Assembly: GCA_045577925.1 (NCBI GenBank)
Contig: JAZNJH010000025.1
Location: 40,845 to 104,844 of the forward strand
Origin: UBA4717 sp045577925
GTDB lineage: Bacteria > Bacillota > Clostridia > Oscillospirales > CAG-272
Reading direction: 5' to 3'
Length of the DNA stretch: 64,000 bases
Shown: positions 1-7,725 of the stretch, in pieces
How the letters are laid out: every line of letters starts with the position of its first letter
Numbering within the stretch: position 1 is the stretch's first letter
Made by a program: the position numbers and the translations under genes
The notes under the pieces: model-generated
What the model was told of the DNA's origin: nothing
The model's database searches: none
What the model saw: the letters and a program-made list of their open reading frames with translations, nothing else

Positions 1-1
1 C

Positions 2-1456
2 GGCGAAAGCTCTGTTCCTCTTACGGTCGTTGTAGAAAATGAAGAAGAACCCGAAAGCTATACGATCACGTATATGAACGACGGCAAGACTTTTGAAACA
101 GCAACTGCAACTCCCGACACGGTGATAACTAAAGCACCCGAGAATAAAAACAAGAGATTTCTCGGTTGGGAAGATGAAAACGGCAAACTCTGGCAGCCTG
201 ACGAAGTATATACGGCAACAAAGGATACTGTATTTACAGCAAAATGGGGCGAGCTGCTTCCGCCTGCATCATACACGCTAACGTTCGTTACCAACGGCGG
301 CAGTTCGGTAGCTCCCGTTACCAAAACAAGCGGGACAGTATTAAATCTTGCTAACTACACTACCGAACGCACAGGCTACACCTTTGACGGTTGGTATGAC
401 AGCGCTAACCTTGCTAACAAGCTTACAAGCATTACTCTGACATCAAATACAACGGTCTATGCCGGATGGATAAAAAAGTCTGTTGATGATGACGATGACA
501 AGCCAAGTTCAGGCGGCGCGTCCACAGGCTCTACGAGATATACCCTTACCTTTGAAACAAATGGAGGTTCTGATATCAAGAACGTTAAAAAGGTCAAGAA
601 CACGATCGTTGATCTCTCAAAATATATCCCCGAAAAGGACGGATACGTTTTTGACGGCTGGTATACAGACAAGGCTCTGACAAACAAGGTTGACAAGATC
701 CAGATAAAATCAAACGTCAAGCTTTATGCCAAGTGGAGTGAAGGCGAGTCCGAAGAAAAAATCAAGCCCAATTACAAACCAGATATTCTTACAGACGAGC
801 ATTACGCTTACATTCAGGGACGTAATGACGGTATGATTCATCCCACGGCAAATCTTACGAGAGCCGAGGCGGCTACAATATTCTTCCGCCTGCTTGACGA
901 CGATATACGCCGCGGAGAAATGACAAGCACAAATTCATTTGCTGACGTTAACGAGAGTGACTGGTTCAATACGGCAGTTTCTACCCTTGCAAGTCTTGAA
1001 ATATTAAATGGCAGATCATCCGACACGTTTGCTCCCAACGATCCGATAACACGAGCAGAGTTTACAACGATCGTAGCAAGACTTTCCGAGGCAGAATATA
1101 ACGGCAAAAACCTCTTTACAGATATAGACGGTCACTGGGCTGAAAATTATATCAACATAGCCGCGTCAATCGGATGGGTAAACGGCCACGACGGTCTTTT
1201 CAGACCTGACGACAACATTACCCGTGCTGAAGTTATGACTCTTGTTAACCGCGTGCTCAACCGTGTTCCCGAAACTGTTGACGATCTTCTTGATAATATG
1301 ACCAGGTGGGCAGACAACAGTGATGTTAATGCATGGTATTACATAGCGGTTCAGGAAGCGACCAACAGTCATGAATACGCTATGAAAGACGGCGGCACTT
1401 TTGAAAAATGGACAAAGCTTGTTAAGAATCCCGACTGGTCAAAATTTGAAAACTGA
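2..1456 (+). CDS. SLH-anchored surface protein with InlB-type repeats, 5' partial
   Basis: The reading frame is open from the first base of the window, so the N-terminus (and presumably a signal peptide) lies outside. What is visible is three Listeria-Bacteroides (InlB B-type, Flg_new) repeats, each ending in a GW / YAKW-like motif, followed by a short Asp-rich linker with Gly/Ser, then three SLH repeats with the usual (L/I)TRAE signatures. By family knowledge the SLH repeats bind pyruvylated secondary cell-wall polymer and the beta-grasp repeats act as spacers or adhesion modules on the cell surface. The first SLH repeat is degenerate at its start. A tail of about 50 residues follows the last SLH. 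The two proteins at 5655 and 14985 share the same C-terminal architecture. Ligand and exact role cannot be told. Confidence 0.9.
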   Translation, partial: GESSVPLTVVVENEEEPESYTITYMNDGKTFETATATPDTVITKAPENKNKRFLGWEDENGKLWQPDEVYTATKDTVFTAKWGELLPPASYTLTFVTNGGSSVAPVTKTSGTVLNLANYTTERTGYTFDGWYDSANLANKLTSITLTSNTTVYAGWIKKSVDDDDDKPSSGGASTGSTRYTLTFETNGGSDIKNVKKVKNTIVDLSKYIPEKDGYVFDGWYTDKALTNKVDKIQIKSNVKLYAKWSEGESEEKIKPNYKPDILTDEHYAYIQGRNDGMIHPTANLTRAEAATIFFRLLDDDIRRGEMTSTNSFADVNESDWFNTAVSTLASLEILNGRSSDTFAPNDPITRAEFTTIVARLSEAEYNGKNLFTDIDGHWAENYINIAASIGWVNGHDGLFRPDDNITRAEVMTLVNRVLNRVPETVDDLLDNMTRWADNSDVNAWYYIAVQEATNSHEYAMKDGGTFEKWTKLVKNPDWSKFEN

Positions 1457-1467
1457 GATACATATTC

Positions 1468-1516
1468 CCGCGTATATGTTTCATAACTTACCGACAATAT
1501 ACATATAATGCGGGAT
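1468..1516 (+). terminator. Imperfect hairpin after the first SLH gene
   Basis: CCCGC-TATATG pairs with CATATA-GCGGG across a loop of about 20 bases, starting some 12 bases after the SLH stop codon. It is followed by only a weak T run, so termination is plausible but not certain. Confidence 0.4.
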
Positions 1517-1532
1517 TTGTATAAAATCCTTA

Positions 1533-1565
1533 CCCGGAGTCATATCCTCGCTAACAGACTCCGGG
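1533..1565 (+). other. Perfect 9-bp inverted repeat before the small Cys-rich gene
   Basis: CCCGGAGTC and GACTCCGGG are separated by 15 bases. There is no T run after it, so it looks more like an RNA hairpin in the leader of the small downstream gene, or a transcript end-stabiliser, than an intrinsic terminator. Confidence 0.4.
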
Positions 1566-1602
1566 CAGGGATACCTATTAAACTATTTAAGGAATGATTC
1601 AC

Positions 1603-1773
1603 TTGCAAAAAAACAAATTATGTTCAAACTGCAAAACGGGCAAAGATATGTACGAGCTTGACAAAGCCTCTCCATTCTGCCCTTATCTTGAATTACACGA
1701 CGGAAAAACATGTAGTATGTTTGTTAAACTGGAAAAGAAAAAAACTTTCTTAGAAAAGCTTTTGAGAAAATAA
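1603..1773 (+). CDS. Small four-cysteine protein (about 56 aa)
   Basis: A short frame beginning LQKNKLCSNCKTGKD with a CxxC pair, two further Cys (before P-Y and before S-M) and a Lys-rich C-terminal helix. The ATG at 1594 is directly abutted by the AAGGA at 1589-1593, so it cannot use that Shine-Dalgarno; the TTG at 1603 has it at 9 bases and is preferred. A perfect intrinsic terminator follows. The Cys spacing suggests a small zinc- or metal-binding protein, but I do not recognise a named family. It could be cotranscribed with the SLH gene or be a stand-alone transcript. Confidence 0.6.
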   Translation: MQKNKLCSNCKTGKDMYELDKASPFCPYLELHDGKTCSMFVKLEKKKTFLEKLLRK

Positions 1774-1800
1774 CAGTACCTGAATTCATTCTTGCATAAA

Positions 1801-1840
1801 AAGCAGGAGGACGTTGTTGTCCTCCTGCTTTAATTTTTTT
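1801..1840 (+). terminator. Intrinsic terminator
   Basis: A perfect 12-bp stem (AAGCAGGAGGAC / its complement) with a GTTGTT loop, followed by TAATTTTTTT. It ends the transcript of the small Cys protein. Confidence 0.9.
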
Positions 1841-2015
1841 GTGGTATTTTCAGGCTTGTTATTTCGCATAAAAAAACAATGTATATAAAAAATACAACAG
1901 AGATTACAATATTAAACTGATGATGTTACTGCATAAACAGCAAAGAATTAAATTATGTATTACATCAAGAAAGTAAAAATTATTTACATTTTGCTCTTTA
2001 TTTTGAGAAAAAGCC

Positions 2016-2044
2016 TTGCTAATTGGGCACGTGTGTGATAAAAT
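2016..2044 (+). promoter_or_regulatory. Candidate sigma-A promoter of the DivIVA-like gene
   Basis: TTGCTA at 2016-2021, a 17-base spacer and TAAAAT at 2039-2044, preceded by TGTGA. It lies just upstream of the chosen start at 2082 and within any longer N-terminal extension, which argues against that extension. A TATAAT at 2055-2060 is an alternative -10 without a good -35. Confidence 0.4.
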
Positions 2045-2081
2045 ATATAGTAAGTATAATAATGAATCAAAGGAGCTTTAT

Positions 2082-2978
2082 ATGAGTAAATCATTTGGTC
2101 CTATTTTCAGAAAATCTGTTGGCGGATATAATAAAAGCGACGTTAATACATATATAGAAGATATCAGCATTCGCCACAAAAGCCGCGAGGAAGAGCTTGA
2201 AGCAAAAATATCAAGGCTTGAAAAAAAGCTTGAAGAAACCGAAGCTCTTTTAAAGGAAGCACAGAGCCGCGATTTTTCAGAAGAATCCGCTGCTTATACA
2301 AAGCAAATAGAAGAGCTTGAAACCAAGGTTCAGGACGGCACCAATATAATAGCTGCAAAAAATGAGCATATAGAAAAACTTGAAGCAGAAATTGCCGAAA
2401 AGACCTCACAGATCTCTGACATGGAGCTCCGCTTGAATGAGCTTGAAGAAAACTCAAAATCTGCAAATGAGCTTCTTGAAAAAGCAAAGCAATATGATCT
2501 TCTCAGCAGAAGACTCGGCGATCTTATGCTTAAAGCAGGAGATACTGCAGAGAAAATAGTTTCAGATGCAAATCAAAAGGCGTTTTCCCTTATTTCCGAG
2601 GCAGAAAACAAACGTGCTCACTGCCTTGAAGTATTAAAGAATTACACGGAAAAATATTGTGATAAGTTGAGCGAGGTAACCGTTGCCACCGCTCAGGAAC
2701 GCCTTGACAGGATAAACAGCGAGATGGCACAATTTGAAGCCTCTCTTTCCAGATCCGTAATGGATGCACGCCGTCAGAGCGGATCCATGAAAGAATATAT
2801 TGATACTCTTCGTCAGAACCTTGACATCAGTCTTGACAATATTCTGAGCGATACACAGAATGAAATCCACGGTGAAAATGATGAGTCTGTAATTGCTATG
2901 GACAGAATACTTGATAATTCTGTAAACGATATCCTTTCGCAGATCAGGCAGGAGCTAGACGGTGGCAAATCCGTTTAA
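2082..2978 (+). CDS. DivIVA-like coiled-coil protein
   Basis: The N-terminus contains the DivIVA/GpsB-type motif with GGYNKSDV followed by an aromatic-acidic stretch, then about 230 residues of heptad-rich, Glu/Lys-rich coiled coil. DivIVA-family proteins sit at negatively curved membrane (poles, septa) and recruit division, wall-synthesis or sporulation factors; this is family knowledge. The start was set at ATG 2082 because AAAGGAG stands 7 bases upstream and MSKSFGPIF aligns with the family start. A longer frame from TTG 2016 would overlap the promoter. No transmembrane segment. At 298 aa it is longer than B. subtilis DivIVA. Which partner it recruits is unknown. No shared operon with neighbours is evident. 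Confidence 0.8.
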   Translation: MSKSFGPIFRKSVGGYNKSDVNTYIEDISIRHKSREEELEAKISRLEKKLEETEALLKEAQSRDFSEESAAYTKQIEELETKVQDGTNIIAAKNEHIEKLEAEIAEKTSQISDMELRLNELEENSKSANELLEKAKQYDLLSRRLGDLMLKAGDTAEKIVSDANQKAFSLISEAENKRAHCLEVLKNYTEKYCDKLSEVTVATAQERLDRINSEMAQFEASLSRSVMDARRQSGSMKEYIDTLRQNLDISLDNILSDTQNEIHGENDESVIAMDRILDNSVNDILSQIRQELDGGKSV

Positions 2979-3112
2979 TGCTTATAGAAGTCCGTGAATG
3001 TCAAAAATATAATCAAAAGAAAAAGACTCACAGATAACTGTACCATATTTTAACTATTCATACTGTGAATTCAAAAAACTTTAAGCTTAAGATCTTCATC
3101 TGATTTGCGCTA

Positions 3113-3141
3113 TTGACTGTAATGACACAAATTTGTACAAA
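3113..3141 (+). promoter_or_regulatory. Promoter and putative operator of the XRE-TPR regulator
   Basis: TTGACT at 3113-3118, 17-base spacer, TACAAA at 3136-3141. The spacer carries CACAAATTTGTA (3126-3137), one base from the perfect palindrome found twice at 18993 and 19025 in front of other XRE genes. The placement between -35 and -10 would suit repression. Confidence 0.45.
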
Positions 3142-3159
3142 ATACAGGACAAGAATTAA

Positions 3160-4107
3160 ATGATCAAATATAACGGCTTACAAAACGAAGCAACAGAAAT
3201 AACAGATAAATTAAGCGGCATAGGTAAGCGGATAAAGCTTATTCGCAAACGTCGGAAAATGACACAAAGCGAGCTTGCAGGAAAAGAGATAACACGTAAT
3301 ATGCTAAGCCGTATTGAAAACGGGTATGCTCTTCCCTCTCTTCCGACTCTCATCCATATTTCCGATAAGCTTGGGGTTCCTGTGTCGGCTCTTCTTGATG
3401 ACTCTTTTCTTGATGATCACAAAAGGGCTGAAGCTATAAGAATCGCCCGAGAGTATATGAAACAAGGCAGATATGATGCCGCGCTCCATATCATCAACGA
3501 TCCAGATATAATAAACGATGACGAAACTGCGCTTATAATCACGGAATGTGAGTTAGCACTGTCAAGAGAAAACATCCGCACGCGCAAATATTTTAACGCA
3601 TATGAAAATCTGACAACAGCGATAGACAAATCCCGCGATACGATATATTCCTCTGCAGGAAGTGCATATATTGCAAGTTTGTATAAATGCCTTGCGAGAG
3701 CAATGTTACCCGTATCTGATGATACTACTGTATCTCCGCTGCCTGATTTTGATAGTTATATTGATCTTTATATTTATCTCAGATTGATAGATCTGTTTGA
3801 CAAAGGTAATATTGTAAAAGCAGTAAATCTTGCAGGTCTGTGTGAAATAAGCGACAGATTACTTTCAGCACATATTGCTGCTAAGCTTGATATGGCTAAC
3901 GGAAGATACAGAGAGGCACAGGCTAAGCTCAAGCAGATAACAGAAGCTGAAAAAAGCACACCCACAGCGCTTGGCGGGCTTATGCTTTACCGTATATATT
4001 CCGAGCTTGAGCAGTGCGCAAAAGGTGAAAACGATTACGTTCTTGCCTACACGTATAGGGAAGAAAAATTAAAGCTTTATTCTCTCATGTCGGGAATAAA
4101 GCTTTGA
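3160..4107 (+). CDS. XRE-family regulator with TPR-like C-terminal half
   Basis: Residues about 20-78 form a Cro/C1 helix-turn-helix (KRIKLIRKRRKMTQSELAG, then a recognition helix and IENGYALPS). The rest (about 235 residues) is all helical with TPR-like repeats, as in Rgg/PlcR/ComR-type regulators that sense peptides or partner proteins. The sensing role is inferred from architecture only. There is no obvious small signal-peptide gene next to it. The start ATG has an AGGAC upstream at about 9 bases. It sits alone with its own promoter, 24 bases ahead of ispF, with which it may be cotranscribed. Confidence 0.8.
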   Translation: MIKYNGLQNEATEITDKLSGIGKRIKLIRKRRKMTQSELAGKEITRNMLSRIENGYALPSLPTLIHISDKLGVPVSALLDDSFLDDHKRAEAIRIAREYMKQGRYDAALHIINDPDIINDDETALIITECELALSRENIRTRKYFNAYENLTTAIDKSRDTIYSSAGSAYIASLYKCLARAMLPVSDDTTVSPLPDFDSYIDLYIYLRLIDLFDKGNIVKAVNLAGLCEISDRLLSAHIAAKLDMANGRYREAQAKLKQITEAEKSTPTALGGLMLYRIYSELEQCAKGENDYVLAYTYREEKLKLYSLMSGIKL

Positions 4108-4131
4108 TCAAGGCGCAGAAAGGTTTAGTTT

Positions 4132-4617
4132 ATGAATATAATAAGAATAGGTCACGGTTACGATCTTCACAAGCTTGTCAGAAACCGCGCTCTGATTATA
4201 GGCGGCGTTAATATACCGTATGAATTTGGACTTCTTGGTCATTCTGATGCGGACGTGCTTTATCATGCAGTTATGGATGCTGTTCTCGGCGCGCTTGCAC
4301 TGGGCGATATAGGAAAGCATTTTCCTGATAATGACACTGCTTTTAAGGATATCGACAGCGGTGTTCTGTGTAAACAGGTATGTAAACTGATGCATGAAAA
4401 AAACATGAGGATCGGAAACATTGACGTTACCGTTATAGCACAGCGTCCAAAGCTATCCCCTTATATATCCGACATGCGCGAAAACCTTGCCCGTGTTTTT
4501 GACTGTAACACGGATCAGATCAACGTGAAAGCAACCACCGAAGAGGGCCTCGGCGTCACGGGCGAAGGTTTCGCAATTTCGGCGCACGCCGTTGTGCTTT
4601 TACACAGCGCCGATTAA
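4132..4617 (+). CDS. ispF: 2-C-methyl-D-erythritol 2,4-cyclodiphosphate synthase
   Basis: Full-length IspF (161 aa). It cyclises CDP-methylerythritol 2-phosphate to the 2,4-cyclodiphosphate with release of CMP, in the cytosolic MEP route to isoprenoids. The zinc-binding signature GHGYDLH is near the N-terminus, followed by GHSDADVLYHAVMDA and LGDIGKHFPD, then the CDP-binding loop and a TTEE-LG-TG-GE C-terminal signature. AAAGG is upstream of the ATG. No other MEP gene (ispD in particular) is adjacent in this window, so it is a dispersed copy, following the XRE-TPR gene by 24 bases. Confidence 0.96.
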   Translation: MNIIRIGHGYDLHKLVRNRALIIGGVNIPYEFGLLGHSDADVLYHAVMDAVLGALALGDIGKHFPDNDTAFKDIDSGVLCKQVCKLMHEKNMRIGNIDVTVIAQRPKLSPYISDMRENLARVFDCNTDQINVKATTEEGLGVTGEGFAISAHAVVLLHSAD

Positions 4618-4880
4618 AATACATCTATGTGAAGCGTACCTGCAGCGGCTTATGCATATAATGTCCTTTGTTTTCAACTTTATTTGCCACAGCATTATAC
4701 GCGCGCTTTCACATTATTATTGTATGAGTCTTTGGTTTACTTGGCACCTGTACTGCTCTTTACAAAAAAGAGCGAATTTCAAAAATGCCCGTTTTTGATT
4801 CAGCTTTTGCCATAAAGCCAATCCATATAACAAACATTTTTAATAATTAAAATATTTTTTCTTTCAAAGGAGTTATCAAT

Positions 4881-5537
4881 ATGATAAAAGTATCACCTTC
4901 AATTCTCGCAAGCGACTTTTCAAAGCTTGGTGATGAAATCGTATCAATAGTAGACGCCGGGGCGGAATATATACACATCGACGTTATGGACGGTATGTTC
5001 GTTCCGAATATGTCTATTGGTCCTTGCATTATCAGCTCGGTCAGAAAGGTTACAGATGCTGTTTTTGATACGCATCTCATGATTACCGATCCGATACGTT
5101 ACGTTGAGGATTTCGCCAATGCAGGTTCAGATATCATCACGTTCCATTTTGAAAGCTGCACAAATCACAGCGAAGTTATAGACCGTATACATTCATTCGG
5201 TAAGAAGGCAGGTATATCAATTAAACCGGCAACGCCCGCATTTGTTCTCGAGCCTTTGCTCGACAAAATAGACCTTGTTCTTATAATGACGGTAGAACCC
5301 GGATTCGGAGGCCAGTCTTTTATTCCCGAAACACTCGAAAGCGTCAGAATCGTTCGTGAAATGATAAATCGCCTCGGTCTTGATTCAAAAGTAGATATTG
5401 AGGTCGACGGCGGCATTACCGCTCAGACTGCAGTACTTGCAAAAAATGCAGGAGCAAACGTGCTGGTTGCAGGAAGTGCTATTTTCAAGGCTGAGGACAG
5501 AAAGGCCGCAATTCAAGCAATTAAGAATAACCAATAA
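4881..5537 (+). CDS. rpe: Ribulose-phosphate 3-epimerase
   Basis: A 218-aa TIM barrel that interconverts ribulose 5-phosphate and xylulose 5-phosphate in the pentose phosphate pathway. Visible motifs are SPSILASDF, the metal-binding HIDVMDG, the second metal site HLMI, MTVEPGFGGQ and VDGGI followed by the phosphate-binding AGANVLVAGSAIF. AAAGGAG is 8 bases before the ATG. It is separated from ispF by 263 bases in which I see only two weak hairpins and no gene; no terminator with a T run was found behind it. Confidence 0.96.
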   Translation: MIKVSPSILASDFSKLGDEIVSIVDAGAEYIHIDVMDGMFVPNMSIGPCIISSVRKVTDAVFDTHLMITDPIRYVEDFANAGSDIITFHFESCTNHSEVIDRIHSFGKKAGISIKPATPAFVLEPLLDKIDLVLIMTVEPGFGGQSFIPETLESVRIVREMINRLGLDSKVDIEVDGGITAQTAVLAKNAGANVLVAGSAIFKAEDRKAAIQAIKNNQ

Positions 5538-5602
5538 TAAATAGTATAAATTTTTAAGCACAATATAATTAACAAATTATTAACACATATGCTTTGCGTG
5601 TT

Positions 5603-5611
5603 TGATATAAT
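5603..5611 (+). promoter_or_regulatory. Extended -10 promoter of the SLH gene
   Basis: TGA-TATAAT (extended -10). The nearest -35 candidate, TTAACA at 5580-5585, is 20 bases upstream, too far for a standard spacer. The predicted leader is about 37 bases. Confidence 0.45.
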
Positions 5612-5654
5612 TGTATTGTGTTATATATTAACTAACTGAAAGAGGGTTTAAGTT

Positions 5655-6944
5655 ATGAAAGCAAAAACACTCGCAATTTTATCAATCATTCTACTTTTAG
5701 TAATGGTATTTCCCGTTGTAGCAAGTGCAGATGAGGCTGCTAAGCAGGATCTGTTCGATGCAGCATATGAAGCATGCCCCGCAAACTACAGAAAATATTA
5801 TATGGGAACGGTTGAAAACATATTAAATCAGATAGACGTTTCACGTGAGCAGGCAGATTCTGTAATAGCGCTTGTCGACGAAGGCGTTTCATATCTGAAT
5901 AGCGTTGGCGACAAAGGCCCTTCGCTCAGCGATTACGGTGTTAAAGGTGTAGAAAAAGGTGTTTCCTTATTTGAACAGGCATGCTCTGTATTAAATATAG
6001 GATATAAATTGACTACAATTCCCGAAAATGCTGCCGCCCATCCCGGAGACCAGTTAATTACACTGACATATAACGGCAAAATCATTGCTACAATTGACGG
6101 TGATGATCTTTCCTCGTATTCAGCAGGCGGATCAACCGGCTCAACATCTTATTATGCGGTCAGCTTTGAATCAAACGGCGGTAGCGAAGTTTTAAAGCAA
6201 CGTGTTAAAAGAGACTCTCTTGTAAAAGAACCTGAAGTTCCTACCAGGGAAGGCTTTGAATTCGGTGGATGGTATACTGATAAGGAATTCAAAACGCCCT
6301 TTGATTTTTCAACTAAAATCAAGAAGAGCATTACTCTTTATGCTAAGTGGGTTGAAATAACAGAACCCGTCGAACCTGAAGTATGGAAAAATCCGTATGC
6401 AGACGTATCCGAGTCAGATTGGTATTTTGAAGATCTGAAGACTCTTACACAGCTTGGTTATATAAACGGTGTATCCGATAACGAATTTGGCGGAAATCTT
6501 CCGCTTACAAGAGGAATGTTTGTTACTATTCTTCACCGTATTGACGGCGGAGCTGCTGCAAGTGAGTGCTCTTTTGAAGACGTGGCTGACGGAGCATGGT
6601 ATGAAGCAGGAGTAAGCTGGGCAAGCGAAAACGGAATCGTTACCGGATTTAATGACAAAGAATTCAGACCCGATATTCCGATAACACGCGAACAGATGGC
6701 GGCTATTCTCTTCCGCTATGCAATATACAAGGGCATGAATGCAGTAACACTTCAGGAAAGCTTACACTTTATTGACTCTGATCAGATTTCAGAATACGCT
6801 GTACCCGCTATGAACTGGGCTACAAGTGTTCGAATCATCAGAGGCCACGGCGACGGAACAGTTACACCTCTTGATTATGCAACAAGAGCTCACGTAACCG
6901 CAGTATTCGCAAGATTCCTTGAGCTAATAGGAGCTATAAAATAA
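5655..6944 (+). CDS. Secreted SLH protein with one InlB-type repeat
   Basis: Residues 1-25 are a Sec signal peptide (Lys-rich start, hydrophobic core, likely cut after ASA). Residues 26-155 form an unrecognised, mostly helical domain that ends in a short beta region. A Ser/Gly linker follows, then one InlB B-type beta-grasp repeat (about 167-232, with GGWYTDK and LYAKW) and three SLH repeats (about 246-298, 305-360, 370-425). The protein should be exported and anchored non-covalently to the cell wall polymer. GAGGG precedes the ATG. The two genes behind it also encode exported or membrane proteins, suggesting one surface cassette. The N-terminal domain is the part most likely to carry specific function. 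Confidence 0.88.
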   Translation: MKAKTLAILSIILLLVMVFPVVASADEAAKQDLFDAAYEACPANYRKYYMGTVENILNQIDVSREQADSVIALVDEGVSYLNSVGDKGPSLSDYGVKGVEKGVSLFEQACSVLNIGYKLTTIPENAAAHPGDQLITLTYNGKIIATIDGDDLSSYSAGGSTGSTSYYAVSFESNGGSEVLKQRVKRDSLVKEPEVPTREGFEFGGWYTDKEFKTPFDFSTKIKKSITLYAKWVEITEPVEPEVWKNPYADVSESDWYFEDLKTLTQLGYINGVSDNEFGGNLPLTRGMFVTILHRIDGGAAASECSFEDVADGAWYEAGVSWASENGIVTGFNDKEFRPDIPITREQMAAILFRYAIYKGMNAVTLQESLHFIDSDQISEYAVPAMNWATSVRIIRGHGDGTVTPLDYATRAHVTAVFARFLELIGAIK

Positions 6945-6953
6945 TAACTATCA

Positions 6954-6985
6954 AATATTACCTGCCTGAAAGGGCAGGTAATATT
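6954..6985 (+). terminator. Perfect 13-bp hairpin between the SLH and sortase-fold genes
   Basis: AATATTACCTGCC pairs perfectly with its complement across a TGAAAG loop. It lacks a T run on the plus strand, and the promoter of the next gene overlaps its right arm, so it may be a transcript end-stabiliser rather than a strong terminator. Confidence 0.55.
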
Positions 6986-6993
6986 GCTATAAT
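6966..6993 (+). promoter_or_regulatory. Candidate promoter of the sortase-fold gene
   Basis: CTGAAA at 6966-6971, 16-base spacer, TATAAT at 6988-6993 preceded by TGC (extended -10). The -35 lies in the loop of the upstream hairpin. Confidence 0.4.
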
Positions 6994-7030
6994 ATAGTTT
7001 GAATTTAAAATTTTCCAAAGCGAGGTACTT

Positions 7031-7705
7031 ATGAGCAAAATAACAAAGGCACTTCTGATGACTGTGATGCCGATACTCATCGTCACCGCAATACTTATAT
7101 TGACACACTGCGTCTACACAGAACTTTCTAAAAACGTCTTTATTTCGGCATTGTTTTCAGATAAAAATATTGTCACGGACTTAAGCAGAGAGGCGTCAGA
7201 TTCACAATTTCATAGCGACGTGCCTGAAACGATAGAATACAGTAATGAAACCATCGGCGCAATAGATTTTGCCTCGCAGTGGGCAGAGATAAACGTTGAC
7301 GGCTGGAGTGTAAAAAATATACCCGTATACTTCGGAGACACTGCCGACATACTTACAAACGGAGCCGGAATGTGGATAGGCTCGTACTTCTGCGGTCAGG
7401 GCAGAAATTGTATAGTTTCCGGCAACGTAATGACTCATTTTTATGAAATTGAAAACACTACGATAGGAACACTTATTACGGTAAATACAGTTTACGGGGC
7501 ATACGAATACGAGGTGTGTGATAAATTCGTCTTTTCAAAGAGTGATATTGACATTCTCTACGATGAAAACGGCAGTGATACGCTTATTTTACATACAAGC
7601 TATCCTCGCTCTCTCGGGCTCTATACCGGAGATGAACGTATTGCACTCATTTGTACCCTCAAGCGCGGCATTATATATAAAACCGCCTTTGAGAGTGATA
7701 ATTAA
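7031..7705 (+). CDS. Sortase-fold membrane protein lacking the catalytic His and Cys
   Basis: One N-terminal membrane anchor (about residues 7-28), a 45-residue stalk, then a class D/E-like sortase barrel from about residue 72: GAIDFASQWAEINV, PVYFGD, GAGMWIGSY, a C-IVSGN-THF segment, G-YEYEV and LILHTSYP. Aligned by eye, the catalytic His of the SGH motif is Asn132 and the catalytic Cys of the TLxTC motif is Ser190; the third residue, Arg203 in DERIAL, is kept. It should therefore have no normal transpeptidase activity. It follows the SLH gene by 86 bases and precedes a polytopic membrane gene by 20 bases. A binding or scaffolding role at the surface is inference. The sequence is intact, not a decayed pseudogene. 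Confidence 0.75.
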   Translation: MSKITKALLMTVMPILIVTAILILTHCVYTELSKNVFISALFSDKNIVTDLSREASDSQFHSDVPETIEYSNETIGAIDFASQWAEINVDGWSVKNIPVYFGDTADILTNGAGMWIGSYFCGQGRNCIVSGNVMTHFYEIENTTIGTLITVNTVYGAYEYEVCDKFVFSKSDIDILYDENGSDTLILHTSYPRSLGLYTGDERIALICTLKRGIIYKTAFESDN

Positions 7706-7725
7706 AGAAAGGAAGGTGGCTACGA

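Noticed and set aside
4618..4880. Possible small gene or riboswitch between ispF and rpe
   Set aside because: Only weak hairpins (GCTCTTT/AAAGAGC and CAAAAA/TTTTTG); no conserved leader motif and no frame with a Shine-Dalgarno.
7031..7705. Reading the sortase-fold gene as a decayed pseudogene
   Set aside because: The frame is full length, with a good start, conserved barrel motifs and no stops or frameshifts; only the catalytic residues are changed.
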